From positions 1-64,000 of the forward strand of contig NZ_RHNY01000015.1 in NCBI RefSeq assembly GCF_003946345.1: a stretch of DNA of 64,000 nucleotides, written 5' to 3'. The notes under the pieces were generated by a model, which worked only from the letters and a program-made list of their open reading frames with translations, searched no databases and was not told the origin of the DNA. Source of the stretch: Levilactobacillus tongjiangensis (GTDB lineage Bacteria; Bacillota; Bacilli; Lactobacillales; Lactobacillaceae). Positions 1 through 7,782 of the stretch are shown here, one piece after another. A program made the translations under genes and the position numbers. Position 1 is the first letter of the stretch, and each line of letters opens with the position of its first letter.

Positions 1-20
1 TCAAAATCAGAATACAAAAA

Positions 21-52
21 AGAGGTCCAATTCGAAAGTGAATTGAACCTCT
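21..52 (-). terminator. Hairpin terminator
   Basis: A 13-bp stem (21-33 with 40-52, one G-T pair) with a 6-base loop. Read on the minus strand it is followed by a run of six T. It is a second terminator-like hairpin after the csc operon, or it belongs to a unit left of the window. Confidence 0.6.
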
Positions 53-89
53 GAAAATCCCTTCATCAACACCGGTTGACAAAGAGCCC

Positions 90-121
90 AAAAAACTCGG
101 TATCTTGACTAGATACCGAGT
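90..121 (-). terminator. Rho-independent terminator of the csc operon
   Basis: Perfect 11-bp stem (95-105 with 111-121), 5-base loop, followed on the minus strand by T residues at 95-90. It lies 16 bases past the stop codon of the DUF916/DUF3324 gene. Confidence 0.8.
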
Positions 122-137
122 CTTACCGTGAATCCTA

Positions 138-1187
138 TTAGTCTTTGCTTACCTTATCATCATCGTCATCACGCTTCTTGTTCTTCAACAACAAGTAGAT
201 AATGATCAACAATAACAGAATGATGATGGCCCCACCAGCTACGAACCACCAGAAATAATTCTTCTTAGGTGCCGGTGTGTTGAACTTGTTTTGTAATTGC
301 CCAATCTTCTTCTGAGTCAGCTTAAAGTCCTTCACGAAGTGCCAATGATACCCGCCTTGCGCGTATGCATCCAGCGTTAACGTATAGGTACCGGCCTTCA
401 ACTGCTTGTCCCCCCACGGAATGGCGTAATTGAAATTACTGTTTGGTGCCATCGCCATGGAAGACTTTTCGTTGCTTAAAATGGTTTTGCTTTCACCCTG
501 CTTCGTAATCTTCGTCTTGACCTTCAAGTTGCTCATCAAGCCCGGACGTGGGTTCTACAGGTTAGCCTCAACCTGGTTGTACTTGTTCGACTGGCCGTTC
601 TCGACCGAAAGTAGCTTCATGTCCGGCGCAACGTCCACGTCACTCTCCCGAAGTCGCAGACCAATGACGTAAGCAAAGGCGTTCTTGATGCTAACACCCT
701 TTTTATTGCTGGCTGCTTCGTTCGCCGTGAGTTGCTTGACGTAAATACCACCCAAAATCATCCCATCGATTCGCTTGGCAGGCATCTTGTAAGAAACGTA
801 GACTTTTTGCTTGCTCTTAGCAGGAACGGTGACCCGCTGGGTTTTACTACCGAACAAATCCTTAATTCCTACTTTTAACGAGGAATCTAGCTTAGGACTC
901 GCCATACTGTAATCAACGACCCCGTTACTGTTGGTGACGGCCTGATTGACTCCCACCTGGTACGTCTTTTTCTTACTCCCCGTATTACTGATCACAATGG
1001 CTAACTTCTGTTCCTGATTGGGTTTAACCCGTAATGCAAAGTAAGTCACCTTTTTGTCGTCCTGATTTTTTGGTAGCACGGCCCCAACCGTGTACCCGAC
1101 ACTTTCTGCGCGTGCGGATTGCTGAAACCATCCGAACGCTAGCAGTAACGCCCCAAATGTTACCAATAACCGTAACCACTTTTTCAT
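138..1187 (-). pseudogene. csc-type DUF916/DUF3324 cell-surface protein interrupted by an in-frame TAG
   Basis: The family (WxLIP, peptidoglycan- and WxL-binding) forms a cell-surface complex with WxL proteins. The likely start is ATG at 1187, after GGGAGG, giving a signal peptide (MKKWLRLLV, cleavage near SARAES) and a DUF916 domain. TAG at 555-557 stops it after VEANL. The same frame then reads NPRPGLMSNLKVK and runs through the DUF3324 domain, a transmembrane helix and a basic/Asp-rich tail to 138. Without the stop the protein would be 349 aa, the usual length. Family members commonly have ANLQNPRP here, so a CAG to TAG change is the simplest explanation. The truncated product would lose its membrane anchor. 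It is the last gene of the csc operon. Readthrough, strain polymorphism or base-call error cannot be separated from sequence alone. Confidence 0.8.
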
Positions 1188-1283
1188 GATTAATTCGGCC
1201 TCCCATATCCACTCTCTTTTTTGTTTCATTGTAACAAAGAATGCGGTAGCTGTCGCCACCGCATTCTTTAAAACTCGTCATTT

Positions 1284-1985
1284 TTAAGGTGTGTCTGTTA
1301 ACTGCCAGGTCAATACTCCCGTGTAAAGTTGCTGTTGGGTTACCTCGCCGGCATTGACGAACAGACGCGCCGGTAAACTTGAATTTGCGTTGATGCGCAT
1401 CATCCACGTTCCTAACCCGTGGTCCGGTGCGGCGTGTGCCACAATTTCCGCCACATTCATCGTCATGTCTTGCTTTGCCCCAACGGTTACGGTTGGCGCC
1501 CCGCTGACAGTCCCTGCTGCCTTCGGTTTAAAAGTCGACTGACCCAGAGCTAAGTCACCGTGAGTCACCTGATGATGGTCAGTTTGACCAGTCAGGGACC
1601 CCGCCGTTAGGTACAGTTTCCAGCCGGCGCCATTATAGCGCCGGTCACTGACCTGAACAAAGGCTCTGGAATTCTCGGCGGTCGTGTTAATCACTTGGCC
1701 CGTCACAGAATCCTGTTTGAAAGTTAGGTTCGGAACGTAATCCAACGTAAGTGGGCCGGTCGAACCGGTCCCTCCGTTACCTGAATCCCCTGGGTCGCCG
1801 GGAAAGGGTTTCTCCGGTGTTTCCGGATCGACAGGTTTCACCGATCCACTAGTGTCCCCGGGCTTCAGGTTCGTTGAAGCAGTTGTTCCGTACGTATCGG
1901 CTGACGCTGGGCTTTGTAGCAACCCCACGCTAAGGCTGAACGCCAAAGCAAATGAGGCCACTATTTTAGTTATTTTGTTGGTCAC
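1284..1985 (-). CDS. WxL domain surface protein
   Basis: 233 aa with a signal peptide ending near SPASAD, a Pro/Gly/Asp-rich linker (about residues 40-78), then a WxL domain. The two hallmark motifs are visible: WKL at about 122-124 and WQL at 227-229 near the C-terminus. WxL domains bind peptidoglycan non-covalently and are found in Gram-positive surface complexes, often linked to polysaccharide use or adhesion. The start is GTG at 1985, with AAGGAGGG just upstream. It is the third gene of the csc operon, between the other WxL gene and the DUF916 gene. The ligand is unknown. Confidence 0.85.
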   Translation of the reverse strand: MTNKITKIVASFALAFSLSVGLLQSPASADTYGTTASTNLKPGDTSGSVKPVDPETPEKPFPGDPGDSGNGGTGSTGPLTLDYVPNLTFKQDSVTGQVINTTAENSRAFVQVSDRRYNGAGWKLYLTAGSLTGQTDHHQVTHGDLALGQSTFKPKAAGTVSGAPTVTVGAKQDMTMNVAEIVAHAAPDHGLGTWMMRINANSSLPARLFVNAGEVTQQQLYTGVLTWQLTDTP

Positions 1986-2026
1986 TACGCAGCCCTCCTT
2001 TGCTTATAGCAACGGATTAGCGTGTG

Positions 2027-2812
2027 TTATTTATCAGTTGATGGTTGTGCTGGTGCTGGAGTTGATGGCGTTTGTGTACTTGCACCAGTCGTGTCAGGCG
2101 TGTTAGCTAACGTCCAAGTCAATTTAGAAGTATAGTTACCAGCCTTGTTACCAGCAGCAATTTCAAATGAGCTGGTTGCCTTATCGAATTGAGAAATCCA
2201 AGTCCCGATACCTTTACCAGCTGAGGCTTGGAAAATTGGTAAGTTACCAGTGGAACCGTCAGATTCCAAAGTTACCTTGTTACCAAGGGGAGAATTACTT
2301 TGGTTGTTGTCATCCGTAGCGCTAACTTTTGAAGCATCCAGTACCAGTTGGGAAGCTGCCAGAACCTTTGAGTCTTTTGTAACATTAGCGTCTTTAGCCA
2401 CTGGGTTGTTGAGATTAAATGCATCAGCGGATACTTGAACGTTCCAACCAGTTTCATAACCTTGGTTCCCAACAACTAAGGCACCATCTTTGAGTTCTTT
2501 AGGTGCCTTCGTCTTGTCTCCAAACAGCTCATTAGTGAAAGTTACATCGTGCAGGGTTTGCTTGTCCCCAGTTAAGGTACCAGTGAAGGCAACGTTAGGA
2601 GCGCTGATCAAGTGAATACCACCAGCAGCGTTACCACCTTCATCGCCACCACCAGTTAAGCTAACACTGGCTTGGGTTTGCTTGGAAACTGAAGTTGCAT
2701 CTTTTTCAGCTGGGTTCACCGTTGCGGCACTAGCAGTAACAGTGTTAAAACCTAACCCAGCAAGCAGTGCAGTAGTAGCAAGTAATTGTAAAGTTTTCTT
2801 AGTCATCATCAT
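2027..2812 (-). CDS. WxL domain surface protein
   Basis: About 261 aa. Three ATG codons in a row (2812, 2809, 2806) follow AGGGAG; the first two have usable spacing. A signal peptide ends near ASAATV. The WxL domain has a first motif variant (GWNVQV) and a canonical second motif (LTWTLANTP), then a Thr/Pro/Gln-rich tail unusual after the second WxL motif. It probably binds the cell wall as part of the csc complex with the neighbouring WxL and DUF916 proteins. It is the second gene of the operon, starting 11 bases after the LPQTS gene. Confidence 0.85.
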   Translation of the reverse strand: MMMTKKTLQLLATTALLAGLGFNTVTASAATVNPAEKDATSVSKQTQASVSLTGGGDEGGNAAGGIHLISAPNVAFTGTLTGDKQTLHDVTFTNELFGDKTKAPKELKDGALVVGNQGYETGWNVQVSADAFNLNNPVAKDANVTKDSKVLAASQLVLDASKVSATDDNNQSNSPLGNKVTLESDGSTGNLPIFQASAGKGIGTWISQFDKATSSFEIAAGNKAGNYTSKLTWTLANTPDTTGASTQTPSTPAPAQPSTDK

Positions 2813-2823
2813 TATAGTCTCCC

Positions 2824-3273
2824 TCAACTTTTTGTCTTTTTCCGTCTACTCGTCAAAAATCCTATCCAAACCGTAAGCAACAATATGATACCGGCCATCG
2901 TACCTAAGCCGAACCACGCCTCAGAAGTCTGAGGTAAGCGGCCCTTCGAAGTCTGGTTGGTTGGGCTGCTGCCCGTCGCCGGACTCGCGGTAGCTCCTTG
3001 ACCACCTGAAGCACTCGTGTTGACGGGCTTCGAAGTCGTCCCGGGGTTACCATCGTCAGCGCCACCGCCGCTCACTAGATCGCCGTCATGTCCCCCACTA
3101 ACCGAACCACTAGGTGTCGTGATCGTTGGTGTTGTAGGTGGCGTTAAAGTGACCGAGTAATGCGACTGTTGAACATCCCCTGACGATTGGTCAGCAGCTC
3201 GAGCAGTTGTTGGAATTCCCCAACCGACGATAAGCAGGCTCAGTATCAGCAATCCTAGTTTTTGAAAACGCAT
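2824..3273 (-). CDS. Small LPxTG-type surface protein of the csc cluster (CscD-like)
   Basis: About 149 aa from ATG 3273; ATG 3285 and GTG 3291 are alternatives. Signal peptide, then a Ser/Thr/Gly/Pro-rich low-complexity stretch, then LPQTSE, a hydrophobic helix and a basic RRKKTKS tail. The motif is LPQTS rather than LPxTG, so sorting is likely but not certain. Small LPxTG proteins of this kind are the usual partner of WxL and DUF916 genes in Lactobacillus csc clusters. It is the first gene of the operon; a class A sortase lies just upstream on the same strand. Confidence 0.8.
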   Translation of the reverse strand: MRFQKLGLLILSLLIVGWGIPTTARAADQSSGDVQQSHYSVTLTPPTTPTITTPSGSVSGGHDGDLVSGGGADDGNPGTTSKPVNTSASGGQGATASPATGSSPTNQTSKGRLPQTSEAWFGLGTMAGIILLLTVWIGFLTSRRKKTKS

Positions 3274-3376
3274 CGCTGTTCCCATCCTCACGTCCGTATC
3301 TTTCCAAGCAACTCATTACCATTTCCAATGGACCTGTCTTGCAAGGCGAATCGAATCTCATCTGATTACAGGGCAT

Positions 3377-3405
3377 ATACTATCACGACCCAATTAACTT
3401 GTCCA
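3377..3405 (-). promoter_or_regulatory. Candidate promoter of the csc operon
   Basis: On the minus strand TGGACA (3405-3400) and TAGTAT (3382-3377) are separated by 17 bases, about 100 bases upstream of the first csc gene. No operator was recognised. Confidence 0.5.
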
Positions 3406-3732
3406 CAATCTATAATCTGTGGTGAAAATGGGAACGAAGCCCAGTCAAGCCGCGCCGTGCCTTAGTTCATACGTATTTATATTTTTTAGATTAAACACTG
3501 TTATATCAGTGTTTTTGCGTACATTTTCGATATTAATTACGCAATCAATTCGCGAAATCCCTTGTGAATATTTTAAAAAGCGCCCGGAACATTATAGGGT
3601 AATGGGGTTCTTATACAACATATCTAAGGTATATCCTATGTACTATAAACCCTTATGGCTTATGGCTTGAACCCATGAAAACAATCCTGCTTTTTTTATT
3701 CCAAAAAAAAGCAAAAAATGTAAAAAAAATGA
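3406..3732. other. Gene-free stretch between srtA and the csc operon
   Basis: AT-rich and without a credible gene. It holds an 8-bp hairpin (3493-3500 with 3507-3514) followed by T residues on the plus strand. No plus-strand gene precedes this hairpin, so a short untranslated transcript or a relic are both possible. Confidence 0.4.
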
Positions 3733-3760
3733 CGTTTTCTTAGAAACCTCTAAGAAAACG
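3722..3760 (-). terminator. Terminator of srtA
   Basis: Perfect 12-bp stem (3733-3744 with 3749-3760), 4-base loop, followed on the minus strand by eight T. Confidence 0.85.
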
Positions 3761-3774
3761 CCGTTTTTATAAAA

Positions 3775-4497
3775 CTATTTATTGTTAAAGCCGCTATGGA
3801 AGCCTTTTTGTACGGAAACTGGTGCATTCTTGTACGCCATCTGTTTGACGTAAGTTCCCCGAATCATCAATCGATTAGCACCGGTTGCGTCACAAGTAAT
3901 CAGGGTCACCAGCTTCTTCTTGGTCTGATCAACCACTTTCACGTCGGTTGCTGGAATAAATTTCCGCACGCTCACCTTGTACACGAAAACCTTTTTAGCA
4001 TTGGTTAGGTAGATAGTCTGCCCGACCCGGGTCTTCCAATACAATGGACTAAACAGAATCGTCTGTGAGCTCATGTGGTGCCCAGCCAGCGGATAATTCC
4101 CCTCACCCATCTTTTGGTCCGGCCGCATGGTCCCCGCTGTTAACGCGAGAACCTCGTTGCTGACCCCTCGAGCAATCGGCAAGTGAATCTTAGATTGGGG
4201 CATCAATATCTCCCCAACCACGTGAATATCAGCCGTGTTCCAACGCGCGTTAGCTACGGTTGAGAAATCCAGTGACTTGACCTTACTGAAATCAAACGAT
4301 GCCTTTTTCTTCTCGTTTTTCTTAACGGACTTCTGCGTAATCTTGGGTTGATAGGAAGAAATCAACCAGTTTTTAATCTGCTCGTTGAAAATCAAGCCCA
4401 GTGATACCACGATCAACAGAACAAATAGCGTCGACCAGAACCATCGCCACCGATTCTTCCTCTGTTTTTTGGGTGCTTGCTTGTTATTGTCTGCCAT
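3775..4497 (-). CDS. srtA: Class A sortase
   Basis: 240 aa from ATG 4497 (GGAG 9 bases upstream). Lys/Arg-rich N-terminus, one transmembrane helix (about residues 18-40), then the sortase barrel. Catalytic residues are visible: His near 140 (LAGHHMS), Cys near 202 (TLITCD) and Arg near 209 (NRLMI). The family cleaves LPxTG motifs and joins surface proteins to lipid II. Likely substrates in this window are the LPQTS protein at 2824 and the Ser-Asp-repeat LPQTN protein at 63271. It is a monocistronic unit with its own terminator. Confidence 0.9.
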   Translation of the reverse strand: MADNNKQAPKKQRKNRWRWFWSTLFVLLIVVSLGLIFNEQIKNWLISSYQPKITQKSVKKNEKKKASFDFSKVKSLDFSTVANARWNTADIHVVGEILMPQSKIHLPIARGVSNEVLALTAGTMRPDQKMGEGNYPLAGHHMSSQTILFSPLYWKTRVGQTIYLTNAKKVFVYKVSVRKFIPATDVKVVDQTKKKLVTLITCDATGANRLMIRGTYVKQMAYKNAPVSVQKGFHSGFNNK

Positions 4498-4654
4498 AAT
4501 TACATACTCCATTCCCCAAATAATTCGGTCTCTTCGCTTTTGTATTTTACGCCCTTTACTGACTAAAACAAAGCCGAATACACCGAGAACGGGTTTATTC
4601 GTTAGAACTTTGTCAGCTACCAGGTTGCACTGCCCCCCAAAGACGCCTAACTTC

Positions 4655-4691
4655 AAAGAGTCGTTCTCCCTATATGGAAGGACGACTCTTT
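4655..4691 (-). terminator. Long hairpin after the small secreted-protein gene
   Basis: 10-bp perfect stem (4655-4664 with 4682-4691), extended by further pairs around a TATAT loop. It lies just past the stop codon at 4699. No T-run follows on the minus strand, so it may protect the 3' end rather than terminate. Confidence 0.4.
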
Positions 4692-4698
4692 GTCAGCT

Positions 4699-5079
4699 TT
4701 ATCTATAAAGGGTCGAACGATGACCATATTGCTTAAAAGTCACACGATGTCTATTGATAAAGTGCATCGTCACTGTCGATTGATACTTTCCAGCTTCAAA
4801 TTCATAGCCACGGAACTTGTACCGGTGACTCCCCATTTTCTTGTATTTCAAGTGGGTGAGGTGCGGATCATTATCGTCTAAAACAAATAGTTTCTTACTG
4901 ATATACATCGTTTCACCCATGCGACCCCGCATCACATCTTTGTCGTGCCAATGACCACGGGCAATCTTGGGAGCGCCCTTATGCCACTTAGCCGCTTGCG
5001 CCTGAGTATTACCACTAACCAGACTGCCCAATCCCAAGCTGCCGACTAGCAATAACGCTGCTATCGCTTTACGATACAT
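4699..5079 (-). CDS. Small secreted protein of unknown function (WHxGxPK family)
   Basis: 126 aa with a clear signal peptide ending at AQAA. The mature protein begins KWHKGAPKIARGHW and is rich in His, Lys and Arg. It shares the pattern A-x-W-H-x-G-x-P-K followed by R and W with the protein at 50144-50605, so the two are probably paralogues. No catalytic motif was recognised. Similar short secreted proteins are common in lactobacilli. GGAG precedes ATG 5079. Confidence 0.75.
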   Translation of the reverse strand: MYRKAIAALLLVGSLGLGSLVSGNTQAQAAKWHKGAPKIARGHWHDKDVMRGRMGETMYISKKLFVLDDNDPHLTHLKYKKMGSHRYKFRGYEFEAGKYQSTVTMHFINRHRVTFKQYGHRSTLYR

Positions 5080-5137
5080 CTTGCCATCTCCTAAATTAAA
5101 TAGACTATCTCTCTAAAGTTTAGCAGTTTCATTCCAC

Positions 5138-5168
5138 AAAAAACCGGCAACAGTTGAACTGTCGCCGG
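5138..5168 (-). terminator. Terminator of rpmE2
   Basis: 11-bp stem with one mismatch (5144-5154 with 5158-5168), followed on the minus strand by a T-run. Confidence 0.75.
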
Positions 5169-5192
5169 CAAGACAAATCATAAATTTTATAA

Positions 5193-5444
5193 TTAGTCGT
5201 TGGATAAACCATACTTCTTGTTGAAACGGTCCACAGCACCATCGGCCGTAGTAAACTTTTGCTTACCAGTGTAGAATGGGTGGGAATCAGAAGTAATTTC
5301 GACACGGATCAATGGGTACGTGTTACCGTCTTCCCATTCAACCGTTTCGTCAGAAGTTGCAGTTGAACCAGACAAGAACTTAAAACCAGTACTTGAGTCT
5401 TGGAACACAACTTCGTGGTAATCTGGATGAATTCCTTGCTTCAT
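5193..5444 (-). CDS. rpmE2: Ribosomal protein L31 type B
   Basis: 83 aa starting [14 protein letters not shown], matching type B L31 in length and sequence. The zinc-binding CxxC of type A is absent, as expected for type B. The start is ATG 5444 with AGGAG upstream. It lies downstream of murA but has its own promoter (5513-5541) and a leader hairpin (5466-5486). Confidence 0.95.
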   Translation of the reverse strand: MKQGIHPDYHEVVFQDSSTGFKFLSGSTATSDETVEWEDGNTYPLIRVEITSDSHPFYTGKQKFTTADGAVDRFNKKYGLSND

Positions 5445-5465
5445 AATGTATTTCGCTCCTTTGCC

Positions 5466-5486
5466 CTGATCCATCTACTGGATCAG
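5466..5486 (-). promoter_or_regulatory. Leader hairpin directly upstream of the rpmE2 ribosome binding site
   Basis: Perfect 8-bp stem, CTGATCCA (5466-5473) with TGGATCAG (5479-5486), ending about five bases before the AGGAG. r-protein mRNAs often carry autoregulatory leaders, and L31 leader motifs are known in Firmicutes. Whether this hairpin belongs to one was not tested. Confidence 0.4.
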
Positions 5487-5512
5487 AGATTGATTTAATC
5501 GTCAACCGTTGA

Positions 5513-5541
5513 ATTATACCATGAAATTATAATCGCGGCAA
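5513..5541 (-). promoter_or_regulatory. rpmE2 promoter
   Basis: On the minus strand TTGCCG (5541-5536), 17 bases, then a perfect TATAAT (5518-5513). It sits just after the murA stop codon, so rpmE2 does not depend on murA transcription. Confidence 0.75.
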
Positions 5542-5544
5542 TGC

Positions 5545-6831
5545 TTAATCTTGGCCGTTTTCAACCAAACTATCATCAACGATTTCTACGTCGGCGTTTA
5601 GCGCCGTTAATTTTTCGACAATTCGATCATAGCCGCGCAAAATATTATCTGCCTGACTAATCTCTGTGTCACCTTCGGCCATCAGCCCGGCAATCACCAG
5701 TGATGCCCCGGCCCGAATCTCGCCAGCCTGAACTGAGCTGCCGACTAAGTCATCGCTCGGATCAATGATAATGGTGCCCTCTTCAGAACGAATGTGGGCC
5801 CCCATCTTCCGTAACTCCGCAATGTGCTTAATCCGCTTAGGGTAGATGGTATCAATGACCACACTACTCCCGTCTGCCTTAAACAACAGCGGCGTCAATG
5901 GCTGCTGTAGATCCGTGGCAAAACCAGGGAACGGCATCGTCTTAACCTGAATGGGCTGTAAGTCCTCGGACCGCGGCACGTAAATACTGTCTTCGTTGAT
6001 CTCCAGAGGCACGCCCATTTCAATCATCTTAGCGGTAAAGGCCTCCAAGTGTTCTGGAATCACATTCTTTAACACCACGCCATCCCCAACAGCCGCTGCC
6101 ATGGACAAATACGTCCCAGCTTCGATCCGATCAGGAATAATGGTGTGAGTGTTCATGGCCCGTAACGTTGGGACCCCTTCGATCCGAATAACGTCGGTAC
6201 CAGCACCACGAACGTGTGCCCCCATGTTGTTTAAAAAGGTCGCAATGTCGATAATCTCTGGTTCCTTCGCAGCGTTCTCAATCACCGTCGTTCCAACTGC
6301 TTTAACCGCTGCCAGAATTGAGTTGATCGTTGCGCCGACCGAAACCATGTCCAAGAAAATCCGCGCACCATGCAGGCCCTCTGGCCCCGTGGTGATCCGA
6401 ACCGTCCCGTCGTGCTCGTCAACTTGGGCACCCAAGGCCTTGAACGCCTTGATGTGTTGGTCAATTGGCCGTGGCCCAATGTTGTCGCCGCCTGGAAAAC
6501 TCAGCGTGGCCCGTTGGAACCGCCCCAACAAGGACCCCATAAAATAATACGACGCACGCAAGCTCTTGATAGCCTTGCTGGGTAACGGTGCTTCGACGAT
6601 TTCCGTTGGGTCAATGGTGAGGACCCCATCTTCAAAGGTTGATTGCACATTCATTGATTTCAAAATAAGCATTAAGTTATGCACATCGAGAATATCCGGT
6701 ACCATATCAAAACGCACCGGGGTATCAGCTAGAATTGCTGCCGGAATTAATGCTACTGTGCTATTTTTGGCGCCGCCAATCGTCACTTCTCCAGAAAGGC
6801 GCTGGCCGCCATGAATAATCATTTTCTTCAT
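5545..6831 (-). CDS. murA: UDP-N-acetylglucosamine 1-carboxyvinyltransferase with Asp at the fosfomycin-target position
   Basis: 428 aa, full length. It catalyses the first committed step of peptidoglycan synthesis, adding enolpyruvate from PEP to UDP-GlcNAc in the cytoplasm. The conserved Lys22 (GGAKNS) is present. The active-site loop reads [13 protein letters not shown] where most MurA enzymes have GGCxIGxRP. Asp116 (codon GAC) replaces the catalytic Cys that fosfomycin alkylates. Cys-to-Asp enzymes are known to be active and fosfomycin-insensitive. Other landmarks of the family are intact, so the gene looks functional. It is monocistronic, with rpmE2 downstream. Whether another murA copy exists outside the window is unknown. 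Confidence 0.93.
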   Translation of the reverse strand: MKKMIIHGGQRLSGEVTIGGAKNSTVALIPAAILADTPVRFDMVPDILDVHNLMLILKSMNVQSTFEDGVLTIDPTEIVEAPLPSKAIKSLRASYYFMGSLLGRFQRATLSFPGGDNIGPRPIDQHIKAFKALGAQVDEHDGTVRITTGPEGLHGARIFLDMVSVGATINSILAAVKAVGTTVIENAAKEPEIIDIATFLNNMGAHVRGAGTDVIRIEGVPTLRAMNTHTIIPDRIEAGTYLSMAAAVGDGVVLKNVIPEHLEAFTAKMIEMGVPLEINEDSIYVPRSEDLQPIQVKTMPFPGFATDLQQPLTPLLFKADGSSVVIDTIYPKRIKHIAELRKMGAHIRSEEGTIIIDPSDDLVGSSVQAGEIRAGASLVIAGLMAEGDTEISQADNILRGYDRIVEKLTALNADVEIVDDSLVENGQD

Positions 6832-6957
6832 TGTGATGTGTTCCTCACTTAAATTTATCTTCCATATAATTCCATACAGTCAGATACCATGATAAATAAT
6901 ACCAGGCAAAAAGACAACTGTTTCCCGGCATTTCACGCAAAATGTAATATTCCGTGA

Positions 6958-7494
6958 CTACAAGACCTGGTCTCGTAAGTCATCAAGGTCCTTGGCTAGA
7001 ATGGTGTCAATAATAATTTGTGTCAATTGACGGGGTGTCTCAGGCATCCCGTCCTTGACCCATTTTTTAAGGATACTTTGCAAACCGGCGCCAATGTAGG
7101 TTCCCTGGTAATCGTCAATCAGTGGCGGTTCCGGGCCATTTCGCCGCATCAGTTCCTGCATCCGTTCTAATAGTTTCGTTTTGCCTTCAACAAACACCAA
7201 GTTACTTAACTTCTTGTCTCCATAGAACGCCGTTAACAGGTGTTCTAACGCCTGTGTTGGCGTTGCCCCCTCTAGAGGGTTTAACGACGACACAAAGGCC
7301 TTCTCAATGCTCGCAACGCAGTCATAGATGTCTGTATAGTACCGATAGAACGTTGTGCGGTTCACATCAGCCTGCGCGCAAACTTCCGTCACCGAAATGG
7401 CGTTAATCGGTTTACTCTCCAGTAATGATAGGACAGTTTGTTGAATGATCCCCTGTGTATACTGGGCGCGCCGATTATTTTTCACACCAACCAT
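6958..7494 (-). CDS. TetR/AcrR family regulator
   Basis: 178 aa. The N-terminal helix-turn-helix is typical (ISVTEVCAQADVNRTTFYRYYTD, shown here in part as VNRTTFYRYYTD, about residues 33-55). The C-terminal half is a variable ligand domain. The start is ATG 7494 with AGGAG 9 bases upstream. It diverges from the MacB-type ABC transporter at 7783, which suggests it controls that transporter and perhaps itself. The two ACACGGTGT palindromes between them are the best operator candidates. Confidence 0.88.
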   Translation of the reverse strand: MVGVKNNRRAQYTQGIIQQTVLSLLESKPINAISVTEVCAQADVNRTTFYRYYTDIYDCVASIEKAFVSSLNPLEGATPTQALEHLLTAFYGDKKLSNLVFVEGKTKLLERMQELMRRNGPEPPLIDDYQGTYIGAGLQSILKKWVKDGMPETPRQLTQIIIDTILAKDLDDLRDQVL

Positions 7495-7589
7495 AGATTT
7501 TCACTCCTAATTGTGCCACACACCGGCCCGACCACGAGAGATATTACGTGCTGTCACCACTATTTCTATGGTATGGTAGGGACCGCAAA

Positions 7590-7709
7590 ACACGGTGTGC
7601 GTAAGTATCAAAACAACATTTTCATAAAAACTGTTGTGTTTACAACACTTCCGTCAACATTGACGCTTGTTCTGTCGACCATTTGTTTTTATGATATAAG
7701 ACACGGTGT
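7590..7709. promoter_or_regulatory. Paired 9-bp palindromes and promoter between tetR and the ABC transporter
   Basis: ACACGGTGT, a perfect palindrome, occurs at 7590-7598 and again at 7701-7709. A promoter for the transporter can be read on the plus strand: TTGTTC (7667-7672), 17 bases, TATGAT (7690-7695). That puts the second palindrome at the start of transcription. A different inverted repeat, TGTTGT-gttt-ACAACA, lies at 7632-7647. Confidence 0.55.
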
Positions 7710-7782
7710 TGCAATAATGCCATTTTATCAGAAAAATCGAAACAACAACAGCCAAAATCAAAAATTGGAAGGATAATTTCAA

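Noticed and set aside
138-1187. General amber recoding as the reason for the two in-frame TAG codons
   Set aside because: TAG also ends ordinary genes in this window, such as rnmV and a permease gene, so global reassignment does not fit.
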